64,000 nt of DNA from Stieleria varia (GTDB lineage: Bacteria; Planctomycetota; Planctomycetia; Pirellulales; Pirellulaceae). Shown one piece after another: positions 1-10,755 of this stretch. The notes beneath the pieces are model-generated. The model was not told the origin of the DNA. It ran no database searches and saw only the letters and a list, made by a program, of their open reading frames with translations. The stretch's first letter is position 1; the number at the start of each line of letters is the position of its first letter. The position numbers were made by a program, and so were the translations under genes. The stretch lies in contig NZ_CP151726.1 in NCBI RefSeq assembly GCF_038443385.1, positions 7,874,001-7,938,000 on the forward strand, given 5' to 3'.

Positions 1-633
1 TTTGCAGCCAACGCGACGGTTGACCGTATACGCGAGGAGCTACCAGCGGATTCCACGCACGCATCGCGTCTGGAACAAGCATCGCAGTGGCTGGTCCAAG
101 CGATGCAGGTGGGCCGACAGATGCTGACCTGCATTTACCCACCGGAGCTGGAGCAAATGGGCTGGCTCGGTGCAGCCCAGGATGTCGTCCGTCAACTTGC
201 AGGCGAGGGGACGCGGGTCGACTTTGCCATTTCGGACGCTTTTCCGGGACTTCGGCCCAGCATTGATCATGCGGAACCGATGCCAGGAGGCCAACCAGCA
301 GCATCTGACACGACGGGTTCCGCGTCAGCCGGCAATGTGACGCAGTGGAGCAAGCCTGTAGCGGCTGCCGCCTATCGGATTGTGGTCGAGGCCGTGCGAA
401 ACGCGATACGACACGGGCAGGCCAGCCAAATTGACGTGGTTTGCGGTCGCAATTCCATCGAGATCACCGACGACGGATCTGGGTTCGAGATATCAGATGT
501 GCCTACCTCGCGATTTGGAATTCGCAGCATGAGGGGGCGGGCAGAGCTTGTCGGCGGACAACTGCAAGTCGAGTCACAGCCGGGAGGCCCCACGAGCGTA
601 CGATTTCGCTTTGGCAACAATAAAACCGAGTGA
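1..633 (+). CDS. Sensor histidine kinase, C-terminal part (cut by window edge)
   Basis: The reading frame is open from base 1, so the gene starts upstream of the window. About 210 residues are visible. The first half looks like a dimerisation/phosphoacceptor helix region. The second half is a HATPase_c domain: an N-box around EAVRNAIRHGQ, a G1 box DDGSGF and a closing region FGIRSMRGRAELVGG. This arrangement matches the NarL/DegS type (HisKA_3) two-component kinases, which autophosphorylate on His and pass phosphate to a LuxR-type regulator. The histidine itself and any sensor domain lie outside the window. No response regulator follows; the next gene is groES. Family assignment is confident, the stimulus is unknown. 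Confidence 0.8.
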   Translation, partial: FAANATVDRIREELPADSTHASRLEQASQWLVQAMQVGRQMLTCIYPPELEQMGWLGAAQDVVRQLAGEGTRVDFAISDAFPGLRPSIDHAEPMPGGQPAASDTTGSASAGNVTQWSKPVAAAAYRIVVEAVRNAIRHGQASQIDVVCGRNSIEITDDGSGFEISDVPTSRFGIRSMRGRAELVGGQLQVESQPGGPTSVRFRFGNNKTE

Positions 634-854
634 TTTTCTAGATCACCCCTGTATCTCAGCCCTCAAATCGCACAAGATGGCCGGCCCTGGCGAACGTTTT
701 TTGCCAAGAGTTTGACGCCCGTCACGCTCCACCAGCGAAAATGGCACGCCGATTGCTTATGGGTCTGACTTCCAGACCAAGCCTGCCAAGTGGGCACGGC
801 GACCCAACGAACAACTATCCATCTTTTCCCTGCATCAGAAAAGGTTTGACCGAG

Positions 855-1172
855 ATGGCGACTGCCACCAAGAAAAAGGCCAAAGTGAATTTGCAACCGA
901 TCGGCGAACGAATCGTTGTCGAGCGACAAGCAAGTGAAGAAACGACCGCCGGCGGCATCGTGCTGCCCGGATCCGCCCGGGAAAAACCCGCTCGCGGGAC
1001 CGTGGTTGCGATCGGCAGTGGGCGACTATTGGAAGACGGCTCGCGCGCCGCCAGCCAACTGAAGGAAGGCGATTTCGTCCTGTTCAGCAGCTACGCCGGC
1101 GAGCAAGTCGAAATCAACGACGTCGAGTATCTGCTGATGCGAGAAGACGACGTTTTGGCAGTCGTCGAGTAG
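855..1172 (+). CDS. groES: GroES co-chaperonin (copy 1)
   Basis: This 105-residue protein is a full-length 10-kDa chaperonin that caps GroEL and closes the folding chamber. The mobile loop that docks on GroEL is present ([15 protein letters not shown]), followed by the typical RGTVVAIGSG and the C-terminal strand ending DDVLAVVE. The N-terminus has a short lysine-rich extension (ATKKKAK) before the conserved start of the fold. The ATG at 855 was chosen because the frame upstream lacks similarity to the family, and an AAAGG lies about 12 bases before it. groEL1 follows on the same strand after an unusually long 287-base gap. Confidence 0.95.
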   Translation: MATATKKKAKVNLQPIGERIVVERQASEETTAGGIVLPGSAREKPARGTVVAIGSGRLLEDGSRAASQLKEGDFVLFSSYAGEQVEINDVEYLLMREDDVLAVVE

Positions 1173-1381
1173 TCGACACCGAACCCCTGAATCGGCCAGA
1201 TCGTTCAGGCCAGGTCGATCGTGCATATCGCTCTGGCCATTTTGGGCGTCCGCGTTCGCTCTCACGACAGCCCAGGGTGAATGAAACCTCTGGGCAGATT
1301 CGCCAGCGAGCGGATTTTCGGCGTGCTGCGACCAACTCACTGTGAAATACGCACTGTGAGATTCTCGCGGTGAAAAACTAG

Positions 1382-3076
<1,695 letters not shown>

Positions 3077-3108
3077 TCCTCCAGTAGTCACTTTGACGAA
3101 TCATCGCG

Positions 3109-3139
3109 ACGGCCGAGAGTTTGCTCTCGGCCGTTTTTT
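3109..3139 (+). terminator. Rho-independent terminator of groES1-groEL1
   Basis: An 11-bp perfect stem (ACGGCCGAGAG / CTCTCGGCCGT) with a 4-base loop is followed directly by five T residues. It sits 33 bases after the groEL1 stop codon. Confidence 0.92.
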
Positions 3140-3443
3140 GTTGCTACCTCCGCAATTCCATCTGGAATGATTTGCCCCAAGCCCTTTCCCCACTTAAACT
3201 CGTTGAGCCTGATCGGGGGATCTGCTGATCAGCACCATATGGAAACAGGCACCTGGAAAGGGAATTCTCGGGGCTCGCTGCGGTCCAGGAAATCCGATCA
3301 ATTCTCCCAATCGGCACTTCGCTGCCCGTGACTCTCCTCGGCTGCCGACTCTTTGCTTGGCCAGATCGACGGTCAGATTAGCCTGGGATAGCGAAGACGA
3401 ATGACCGCTAGAGGCCATCCCTCGGCTCGTCGTTTGCCAAGAT
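3140..3443. other. Intergenic, no gene seen
   Basis: About 300 bases between the groEL1 terminator and the next gene. Open frames here are short and lack protein-like composition. A promoter for the downstream envelope genes is expected, but no convincing -35/-10 pair can be named. Confidence 0.5.
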
Positions 3444-5552
3444 TTGCTCCGAGTTACACACCCAAGCTCTAACGATCAAAGCGGCAACTCCGTGACCACG
3501 TCTGCTACCGACACCAATGAATCCTCGGTTGGCGCGAAATCATCGCTTGAGCAATCCATTCACCAGCGAGTGATTCGGTTTGCCGATCAAGCATCCGATC
3601 GCTCAGAGTTCCTAAAGCTATTGGCGACGGAACTTTCAGAATCGTTCGCAGTGGAGCTGGTGGCGGTGGCGTCCCATGAGTGGACCGCCCCCATGATGCT
3701 TGTTTCGGATCCTGCTGTGGCCCAGCGAATCAACCAGAATGCGATCGGTGGCTTGCTGAGATCGGCAACACAGCTGCCGATTGCCTGTGACGTTCCTTGT
3801 CGCAATGGTGACAATCACGCTCGCGGATTACGGGTCGAGATCACAGGGACGCCGGAGCAGTCCGCTTTACTGTTACTTTACGATGCCGAGGAAAGACCCA
3901 CCGCGACGCGTCAGGTGCAAGACCTGAAACGACTCAGCGAATACGCAAACTCCAGCCGTGACGTGCTGGCGGACCTACCCGCAGGAAGGTCCGCCACGAC
4001 GGCGGCATCCAAATCACAGGCTCCCAACGACAACGCAGCAACTTCGCTTGGACATCGCCACTCGCTGCAGTGGTTCCATCGCGATTTGGATCTTAATGCG
4101 ACCGCGTATCGAATCGCCAATGAGACGCGACGCCTGATCGGCTGTGACCGCGTGTCTGTTTTATTTCGAACCGGACGACGCTATCGAGTCCGCGCGGTCA
4201 GCGGCGTCTCGGTGGTTGATCGACGCAGCAATTCGGTCACCGCCTTGGAAAGTCTCGCAGTCCGTAGCGCCGTGATGGAACGACCGCTGATCATGCCCGG
4301 CGTCGACCCCCTGCCCCCGCAGATCCAACAACCGCTGGACGAATACTTGGACGAGACCGGCGTGCTGTCGACCATCATGCTGCCGCTCCATCGCCCATCG
4401 GATGCAAACGACACCGACTCACCGGACTCTGCAGGGGAAGACTTCGGTCACCACGATCAAGAAATCCTGGCGTTGGTTTTCCTGGAGTACTTTTCGGGCG
4501 AAGCCCCGACCGCGATCACACCCGCGATGCGTACGATCAATCGCGAAGCGACCTTTGCGATCCGAAACTCGATGGAGCACCACAAGGTGTTCGGGCTCAG
4601 ATTGTGGAAGCTCCTGGGCACACTGCTGGCCGGCAAACGCATGGCGTTCGCCGTGCTTGCATCACTGTTACTCATGACGGCATTGATCGCATCGCTCGTG
4701 ATTCAAATCGAGCATGAAGTCATTGCCAGCGGGACCCTGGTGCCAGCGTCGCAACGTCAAGTGTTCGCGCAAGTCGATGGGATCGTCAAGGAAATCTTCG
4801 TCGCAGACGGGGACGTGGTCTCGGTCGGCGACCGGTTGTTTCGATTGGAAAACGCGGACCTGGAAACGCGTGCGGAAAACCTTGCTGGCGAGATCCAAAC
4901 CGCCACCCGTCGCCTAGCATCCGTTCAATCGTTGCGTTTGAGCATGGCGGCCGATCCCAATCAAAGCAACCGACTGGCGATCGAAGAACGGCAACTTGCT
5001 AGTGAACTGAGCAACCTAAACGCACAGCAGGAATTGGTGCGACAACAGCAAGAACAACTGATCGTTCGCAGCCCGATCGATGGCACGATCGCCGGTTGGC
5101 AGCTTGAGCGACAGTTGTCTGACCGTCCGGTTTCACGAGGCAACCTGCTGGTCAGTGTGGTCGATCACAACGGACCCTGGTCGCTGCGATTAAAGGTACC
5201 CGATCAAGATGCCGGACCGGTGCTGGAATCTTTCCGTGAATCCGCGTCTCTGAACGTGCGGTTCGCTGTTGCGACACAGCCCGATTCAACTTATGCCGCC
5301 AGGCTGGAAACGATTTCGACCGCAGCACGCATGGCCGACGACGGTGAAAACGTTGTGGACGCCACTGCTGCAGTCATCGAGACCGACGACGAAAGCATTG
5401 ACTACGCCCAAGCGTCATTCTCCGCCGACGGTGCACGTGTCGGGGCCGACGTGACCGCAAAGATCGCCTGTGGCAAACGAACGGTGCTGCGAAGTTGGTT
5501 CGGCGATGTATTCGATTTCGTCAATCGCAACGTGCTGTTCTACTTTCGCTAA
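3444..5552 (+). CDS. GAF domain / HlyD-like membrane fusion protein
   Basis: This 702-residue protein has a poorly conserved N-terminal third and a GAF-like domain at about residues 205-385 (it begins FHRDLDLNATAYRIANETRR). One membrane helix follows near 400-425 (MAFAVLASLLLMTALIASLV). The C-terminal 270 residues are HlyD/biotinyl-lipoyl-like: SQRQVFAQVDGIVKEIFVAD, a coiled-coil hairpin with LENADLETRAENL, and RSPIDGTIAGW. HlyD-type arms bridge inner-membrane exporters to the outer membrane or the substrate. The GAF domain on the cytoplasmic side suggests signal-gated activity, which is inference. The first codon is a TTG at 3444; a GTG at 3492 is a real alternative. It precedes the M50-HlyD gene by 120 bases. 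Confidence 0.8.
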   Translation: MLRVTHPSSNDQSGNSVTTSATDTNESSVGAKSSLEQSIHQRVIRFADQASDRSEFLKLLATELSESFAVELVAVASHEWTAPMMLVSDPAVAQRINQNAIGGLLRSATQLPIACDVPCRNGDNHARGLRVEITGTPEQSALLLLYDAEERPTATRQVQDLKRLSEYANSSRDVLADLPAGRSATTAASKSQAPNDNAATSLGHRHSLQWFHRDLDLNATAYRIANETRRLIGCDRVSVLFRTGRRYRVRAVSGVSVVDRRSNSVTALESLAVRSAVMERPLIMPGVDPLPPQIQQPLDEYLDETGVLSTIMLPLHRPSDANDTDSPDSAGEDFGHHDQEILALVFLEYFSGEAPTAITPAMRTINREATFAIRNSMEHHKVFGLRLWKLLGTLLAGKRMAFAVLASLLLMTALIASLVIQIEHEVIASGTLVPASQRQVFAQVDGIVKEIFVADGDVVSVGDRLFRLENADLETRAENLAGEIQTATRRLASVQSLRLSMAADPNQSNRLAIEERQLASELSNLNAQQELVRQQQEQLIVRSPIDGTIAGWQLERQLSDRPVSRGNLLVSVVDHNGPWSLRLKVPDQDAGPVLESFRESASLNVRFAVATQPDSTYAARLETISTAARMADDGENVVDATAAVIETDDESIDYAQASFSADGARVGADVTAKIACGKRTVLRSWFGDVFDFVNRNVLFYFR

Positions 5553-5579
5553 CGTGACGTCTCCAGTCTGAACCCGTAC

Positions 5580-5664
5580 GTCAGCCTTTCCAGGCTGACA
5601 CATCAACCCATGTCAGCCTTTCCAGGCTGACGTACCAATCCCATGTCAGCTTGGAAAGGCTGAC
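5580..5664. repeat. Three copies of a 20-bp palindromic repeat
   Basis: GTCAGCCTTTCCAGGCTGAC occurs at 5580-5599 and 5612-5631. A variant, GTCAGCTTGGAAAGGCTGAC, occurs at 5645-5664. Each can form an 8-bp hairpin. Further copies are at 22386-22405, 35785-35804, 45985-46004 and 46016-46035. All lie between genes; here they fill the gap between the GAF-HlyD and M50-HlyD genes. Confidence 0.9.
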
Positions 5665-5672
5665 GTACAATC

Positions 5673-7913
5673 ATGCCCTTCCTGCCTATCCCCGCTCCAC
5701 GCCGCAACCCTGCCGCCAGAACCGGCAGCAGCGATGCATTACGTGTGCGTTGCCGGCGTGATCTGGTGGTGGTCGCGACCAAGCACAAACATGAGTCCGC
5801 TGTAGTCGTCAAAGATCCCATCGCGATGCGTTACCACCGCATGCGCCCCGATGAATACTTTGTCTTGGAATTGCTCGACGGCACACGCTCCTTGACCCAG
5901 ATTCGAGACGCCTACGAAAAACGCTGGGCACCTCAGAAGGTAAAACTTGCTGAGTTGAATCAACTCTTGTTTCGATTTCACCAAAGCGGTTTGACGGTGT
6001 CAGACGCTGCTGAGCAAGGAGACCGGCTTGCGGACCGCCGCGCGACGCAGCGACGACAAGAATGGATGCAGCACCTTTCTGGCATCCTGTTCATTCGCTT
6101 TCCCGGAGTCGATCCGGAGCCATTCTTGAAACGACTTTACCCACTGGTTCGACCGGCGATGGGATTGGTCGGTTCGGCGATCGCATTGGTGCTGTGCGTG
6201 ATCGCTGCGATCACCTTTGTCGTGCACTGGGATCGGTTCCAACTTGAGTTTCCTGCGATGAGCCAATGGATCCGTCTTGATTCAGTGCTGATCCTGGCCG
6301 CTGTGATCGGTGGAACCAAGGTGCTGCATGAATTGGGACACGCTCTGATGTGCAAACGTTTCGGTGGCGAGTGCCATCAAATCGGCCCGATGCTGCTCGT
6401 GTTCACGCCCGCGTTGTATTGCGACACATCCGATTCATGGATGCTGCCCAGCCGCTGGCAACGCGCGGCGGTCGGACTGGCCGGGATTGGAACCGAAGTC
6501 ATCTTGGCCGCGTTGGCAACATTTCTTTGGGCGTCGACCGGTCCTGGTCTCCCGCACTACATCGCAATGAACGTGATGCTGGTCTGTGGCGTCAGTACCA
6601 TTCTCTTCAACGCAAACCCGTTGCTGCGTTACGACGGCTACTACGTCCTGTCGGATTTGTGCGATGTGCCAAACCTAGGAGAGCGATCACGCAAGCTGTT
6701 GGCTGGCAACATCAGTCGTTGGTTCTTCGGCGTCGACGAACCCAGCGGCGAAATCTATAGCCGCTTGGAACGATTCTGGATGACCAGCTATGCGGTTTCC
6801 GCCACCGCGTATCGATGGTTTTTGACCTTGGCAATTTTATGGTTCTTGTCTTTGATTCTCAGGCCCTACCGTTTGGAATCCGTGGGACGCATCCTGTGTG
6901 TCTTTGCGGCGGGCGGCTTGATCTTTACCTTATTGCGACAGCCGCTGACTTTCTTGCGAAATCCGGCACGTCGAAGGTTGATTCGAATGAAACGTTTTCT
7001 GCTCAGTGCCGGTGTTCTGGCTTTGTTGATGGTCGCCGCATTCATCAAGTTCCCCGCAGGCGAATCCGCAACGGGACGAGTGATCCCCAGGACGGAGACG
7101 TCGATCTATGTCGCGTCCGCCGGACACCTGCAAAAGTTGGTCGCCCAACCCGGCGATCGGGTCGAGAAAGACGATGTGGTGGCGATCCTGGAGAATCCTG
7201 ATGTGCGACTGCAGTTGCTGCAAACTCAGGGACGCTACGAAACACAACGGGAGCTGGTCGCGGCGCTCAAACTCAGTCAAGTCGAGGATCCCGAGTCCGC
7301 CAATCAACTGCCTGCGGCCGAGTCGTTGCTGGCAGATTTGGAATCTCAACTCGCGACACGCCGTCGTCGGGTCGAAGCGCTATCGATCAAGTCACCTGTT
7401 GCGGGTACCCTGCTCGCCGCGCCGCGTCGTGACATGCCACCGGTGACGGACACCGAGATTGCGGCGCAATTGGTCAGTTGGTCGGGCGAACCGACGGGAC
7501 CTGAGAACCAAGATTGTTTCCTGGAAACGGGAACGGAACTGATGAGCGTCGCGGAAAACGACTCCTGGGACGCTGAGTTGGTCATGAATCAAACGCAAGT
7601 CGATCGAATCGCGGTGGGCAACGAGGTTTCCATGGTGCTGGAGTCGATGCCCGAGATCGTGATCACGGGACAAGTCACCGATGTTTCTCGCAAACAGTGG
7701 TCGGCAAATGATAATGCTCATCGTCGTGACAATCCCGATGCCATTGCGCGAACCCAACCGGTGACGACATCCTACGTCGTGCGCGTTGAGTTGAATCCCA
7801 CCAAAGCAACGTTGGTGACCGGCGCGGCCACATCCGCACGAGTCACCGCAACTCCAGTCTCCCTCGCCGGACGCATCACCCGTTTCCTAAACCGCTTACT
7901 GCGGTTTCGCTGA
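5673..7913 (+). CDS. PqqD-like / M50 zinc metalloprotease / HlyD-like fusion protein
   Basis: This 746-residue membrane protein has three parts. Residues about 45-110 resemble PqqD-like peptide-binding domains (MRPDEYFVLELLDGTRSL). The middle is an M50 site-2-protease core with several membrane helices; HELGH starts at residue 219 and the second metal-ligand region NANPLLRYDGYY has its Asp at residue 321. After a last helix near 450, the C-terminus is a HlyD-like arm (VASAGHLQKLVAQPGD, SPVAGTLLAAP). M50-HlyD fusions are found beside exported peptides or large adhesins in other bacteria. With the preceding GAF-HlyD protein this probably forms an export or processing complex, but no ABC ATPase or outer-membrane channel lies next to it. 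It ends 15 bases from a convergent gene. Confidence 0.85.
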   Translation: MPFLPIPAPRRNPAARTGSSDALRVRCRRDLVVVATKHKHESAVVVKDPIAMRYHRMRPDEYFVLELLDGTRSLTQIRDAYEKRWAPQKVKLAELNQLLFRFHQSGLTVSDAAEQGDRLADRRATQRRQEWMQHLSGILFIRFPGVDPEPFLKRLYPLVRPAMGLVGSAIALVLCVIAAITFVVHWDRFQLEFPAMSQWIRLDSVLILAAVIGGTKVLHELGHALMCKRFGGECHQIGPMLLVFTPALYCDTSDSWMLPSRWQRAAVGLAGIGTEVILAALATFLWASTGPGLPHYIAMNVMLVCGVSTILFNANPLLRYDGYYVLSDLCDVPNLGERSRKLLAGNISRWFFGVDEPSGEIYSRLERFWMTSYAVSATAYRWFLTLAILWFLSLILRPYRLESVGRILCVFAAGGLIFTLLRQPLTFLRNPARRRLIRMKRFLLSAGVLALLMVAAFIKFPAGESATGRVIPRTETSIYVASAGHLQKLVAQPGDRVEKDDVVAILENPDVRLQLLQTQGRYETQRELVAALKLSQVEDPESANQLPAAESLLADLESQLATRRRRVEALSIKSPVAGTLLAAPRRDMPPVTDTEIAAQLVSWSGEPTGPENQDCFLETGTELMSVAENDSWDAELVMNQTQVDRIAVGNEVSMVLESMPEIVITGQVTDVSRKQWSANDNAHRRDNPDAIARTQPVTTSYVVRVELNPTKATLVTGAATSARVTATPVSLAGRITRFLNRLLRFR

Positions 7914-7928
7914 ACACACGATGTTCGC

Positions 7929-9377
7929 TCAGAGGTCGTTGGACTCATCTTGCGGCAGTGAATCCACATCGATGCCGCAGAGAATGAATTCTCGGGATGG
8001 GCGTGCGTGACCCTCGCTCAGTACTTTGGATCGTCCAACGACAATTTCCTCCAGGATGCGTTGCGTGTCCGAATCCGTCGTGGACGAATTGCCTTGCGAA
8101 TAACCAATCTGCACTCCGCGCCATCCCAATGCCTCCAACGGTCGATGTAACTGATTCAGCAAACCGATCAACTCCGTCAACGCGGCATCCTCACGCAATT
8201 CGGTAGATGCCATCTTGGCCCCCAGCACTTGAGTTCGTTCAATCAAGCTGGACCGATGCAAGACTCTTTCCGCGTCCTCGTTTGCCCCCAACTCAGCGAG
8301 CGACTGCCCCAACATGAGGTACGCTTGGTGATCGGTCTGATCAAGCAGGACGGATTCACAAAAGCATCGGACGGCACGATCATGTTCCCCCTGGTTGGCT
8401 GCGAAGACTCCCCTGGCAAACCAAGCATCTGGGTGCCCCTCATCGGAATCCGCTGCGTTGGCCACCCAAGCCTCCAACGCATCAAGATCATTCAAATTGG
8501 CTAGTGTTCGACCGAGCAATGCGGATTCAACAGCGTCAATCTCATTATGCGACTCAAGGCGTTCACGTACACTCTGCCACGCACCTGACGCGAGATCGCA
8601 ACGTGACGCTCCGAGCACGCCGATTGGATCAATCTCATCTGCATCACCGGGAAAAGGAAATGCGATCATCAACAGAAATCGCAATTCTTCTTCTGTCACA
8701 TCGCCCAACTCGCAAAGCGAAGCCAGGTGTTCAGCCGCATTGATGCGATGACCTTGCCGCGACAGTAAACCCGCCAAGTTGCGATGGACTTGAACCGACT
8801 CAGGCACAGCCACCATGACTTTGCGGTAACGACGCTCGGCCTCCTGCCACTGCCCAGACTGTACCATCCACTCTGCTGTCTGCCCCATCACGGGCAAACG
8901 CAGAGACGGTGTCGTTTCCGCCAGTTCATCGAGCATCTTGATCGCTTCGGGAAAACGATTGCGTTTGCCCAGCACCATCGCCATCAAGAAAATCACTTGA
9001 GGATCGTCTGGTCTCAGTCGCATCGCTTGACGGGCTTTTTCATAAGCGACCTGCACATCCCCTCGCTGCAACGCCAACAGTCCATCCATGTGCAATCCTG
9101 CGGGATCAGGTTCCACGACAGGTTCTGCGAGTCCCGTTGTCGGTGGCTCCAGGAGCACGTTCGCATCAGAGGCAAAATCGCTGCTACCTGCCCCGGACGC
9201 TGAGTCTGTTGACACATTCGGTGTCTTTTCAGAGAGTGAATTCGCAGACGCAATTTCAGACACCGCAGGAGAGGCTCCCTGCTGAGAGCATCCAACGACA
9301 AACGCAACGACGAACGCAACGACACAGTAAGAAAAGATGGCTCGCCAACGGATAAAGAGTTGGTTTTGGTCAATCAA
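7929..9377 (-). CDS. TPR-repeat lipoprotein
   Basis: This 482-residue protein has a signal peptide ending in a lipobox (AFVVAFVVGC), then a low-complexity Ser/Ala linker. TPR-like helices run from about residue 90 to 400 (for example HMDGLLALQRGDVQVAYEKA and HPDAWFARGVFAANQGEHD). TPR proteins act as scaffolds. The frame is open to 9506, but the TTG at 9377 is preferred because AGGAG lies 7 bases upstream and the resulting N-terminus is a clean lipoprotein signal. It is divergent from the multihaem cytochrome gene, with about 170 bases between. TPR and multihaem cytochrome genes are often paired in planctomycetes, so a shared role in an envelope electron-transfer complex is possible but unproven. 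Confidence 0.8.
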   Translation of the reverse strand: MIDQNQLFIRWRAIFSYCVVAFVVAFVVGCSQQGASPAVSEIASANSLSEKTPNVSTDSASGAGSSDFASDANVLLEPPTTGLAEPVVEPDPAGLHMDGLLALQRGDVQVAYEKARQAMRLRPDDPQVIFLMAMVLGKRNRFPEAIKMLDELAETTPSLRLPVMGQTAEWMVQSGQWQEAERRYRKVMVAVPESVQVHRNLAGLLSRQGHRINAAEHLASLCELGDVTEEELRFLLMIAFPFPGDADEIDPIGVLGASRCDLASGAWQSVRERLESHNEIDAVESALLGRTLANLNDLDALEAWVANAADSDEGHPDAWFARGVFAANQGEHDRAVRCFCESVLLDQTDHQAYLMLGQSLAELGANEDAERVLHRSSLIERTQVLGAKMASTELREDAALTELIGLLNQLHRPLEALGWRGVQIGYSQGNSSTTDSDTQRILEEIVVGRSKVLSEGHARPSREFILCGIDVDSLPQDESNDL

Positions 9378-9551
9378 TCCAGTTCTCCTGTAAGATATGC
9401 CCCAGAGATACGCAACAGAACTGTGCATCAAGGCAATCGTATGTTTTGTGCACTGACGCTCGCTGGCCGTGTCATTATATCGCAGTAAGTGACATTCCCC
9501 CAACAACCTCGGTGGGTTGGTCCCTTCATTTTTTATTCACCGGAGCACCCC

Positions 9552-10661
9552 ATGAATTGTGCCCAAGGCGTGACTGCAGTGTTCGCATTTGCAATCCTGG
9601 TTGTGGCCGCGCAATATGCCCCTCGACCCTCAGGCAAAGAAAACGACGGGCCGATCGCCTCGCAACCAGAGAGCCAACCGACATTCGTGGGCCGTGACAC
9701 CTGTCGCGAGTGCCACGCCGAAAACCACGCGTTGCATTCCAAGCATGGACACGCTTCGACATTTCAACGCGCTGAAACATCGGACTTGGTCTCACTGTTT
9801 GCCGGCAAAAGCTTTGACTCTGGCGAAAGCCACGGGACTTACCAATATGACTCAGGTAGCAAGCAGAGGCTGTTTGCAACGCTGAAGTCGCAGTTCGGTG
9901 ACTCTCCATTCCCGCTGCAATACGTGCTCGGATCGGGACAAAATGCTCAAACCATTCTCACACTTGCTCCCGGCGAAAACGGCCGAACCGAAGGCATCGA
10001 ACATCGAGTCAGTCGTTACCCTGGCGATCGCCTTGGACTCACTCCGGGACACTCCCAGATGCTTCCTCGTAGCCCGCTTGAGTACTTTGGCTATTCGGTT
10101 CACGGAGAACCACTGGAAAGGTGCGTCTACTGCCATACCACCAGCGCCAAGATTGTCGGAGAATCCATCGTGGATCTCGTCCCGAATGTGAACTGCGAAA
10201 AATGCCACGGTCCGGGAAGCGAACATATCCGACTGGCAAGATCCAACACCAAACCGCCCGCTTACTCCGTGGGAAAAGACGAGTGGGATGCCGAGGCTGA
10301 GCTGCAACTTTGTGGTGACTGCCACCGTTTACCACGCAGTCTTAGTGAAAAGGAACTCCGAGAGTATCCCGATCTATTGACCCGTTTCCAACCGGTCGGA
10401 ATGTTGAGAAGTCGCTGTTACCTGGAGTCTGACCTGCAACTGCGATGCACCACGTGCCACAACCCACACCGCACGATCGCCGAGATGCCGGCGGAATCTC
10501 ATATCCAAAATTGCTTGAAATGCCACCAGCCTGAATCAACGACGCACGCCAGTTGCCCCGTTGAATCTGAGTCTGGCTGTATCGAGTGCCACATGCCAGC
10601 CATTGAGTTGGACGGTGGAATCATCTTTCACGATCACTGGATACGTGTCATCGAACCTTGA
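9552..10661 (+). CDS. Multihaem c-type cytochrome (seven CXXCH)
   Basis: This 369-residue exported protein starts with a hydrophobic signal segment (VFAFAILVVAAQYA). Seven haem-c attachment motifs can be read in order: CRECH, CVYCH, CEKCH, CGDCH, CTTCH, CLKCH and CIECH. Several His residues between them could be distal ligands. Its role is electron transfer in the periplasm; it resembles the cytochrome c-554 / doubled-CXXCH families, but no catalytic subunit is recognisable. The ATG at 9552 was chosen because GGAG stands 7 bases before it and it gives a proper signal peptide. The neighbouring divergent gene codes for a TPR lipoprotein. Confidence 0.9.
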   Translation: MNCAQGVTAVFAFAILVVAAQYAPRPSGKENDGPIASQPESQPTFVGRDTCRECHAENHALHSKHGHASTFQRAETSDLVSLFAGKSFDSGESHGTYQYDSGSKQRLFATLKSQFGDSPFPLQYVLGSGQNAQTILTLAPGENGRTEGIEHRVSRYPGDRLGLTPGHSQMLPRSPLEYFGYSVHGEPLERCVYCHTTSAKIVGESIVDLVPNVNCEKCHGPGSEHIRLARSNTKPPAYSVGKDEWDAEAELQLCGDCHRLPRSLSEKELREYPDLLTRFQPVGMLRSRCYLESDLQLRCTTCHNPHRTIAEMPAESHIQNCLKCHQPESTTHASCPVESESGCIECHMPAIELDGGIIFHDHWIRVIEP

Positions 10662-10676
10662 TCACATGCGGGCAAC

Positions 10677-10717
10677 AAAAAAACCCCGCCCTCCGTTGCG
10701 CAGAGGACAGGGCTTTG
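10677..10717 (-). terminator. Rho-independent terminator of the DUF1559 gene
   Basis: Read on the minus strand, a 10-bp stem (CCCTGTCCTC / GAGGGCGGGG, with two G-U pairs) is followed by seven T residues. It lies just past the stop of the minus-strand DUF1559 gene and opposite the end of the cytochrome gene. Confidence 0.8.
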
Positions 10718-10755
10718 TATACCGTCAGATACACCATCATCAAAATGGTCGTGTC

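Noticed and set aside
634-854. CIRCE operator before groES1
   Set aside because: No TTAGCACTC-N9-GAGTGCTAA or close variant was found here or before groEL2 and groES2.
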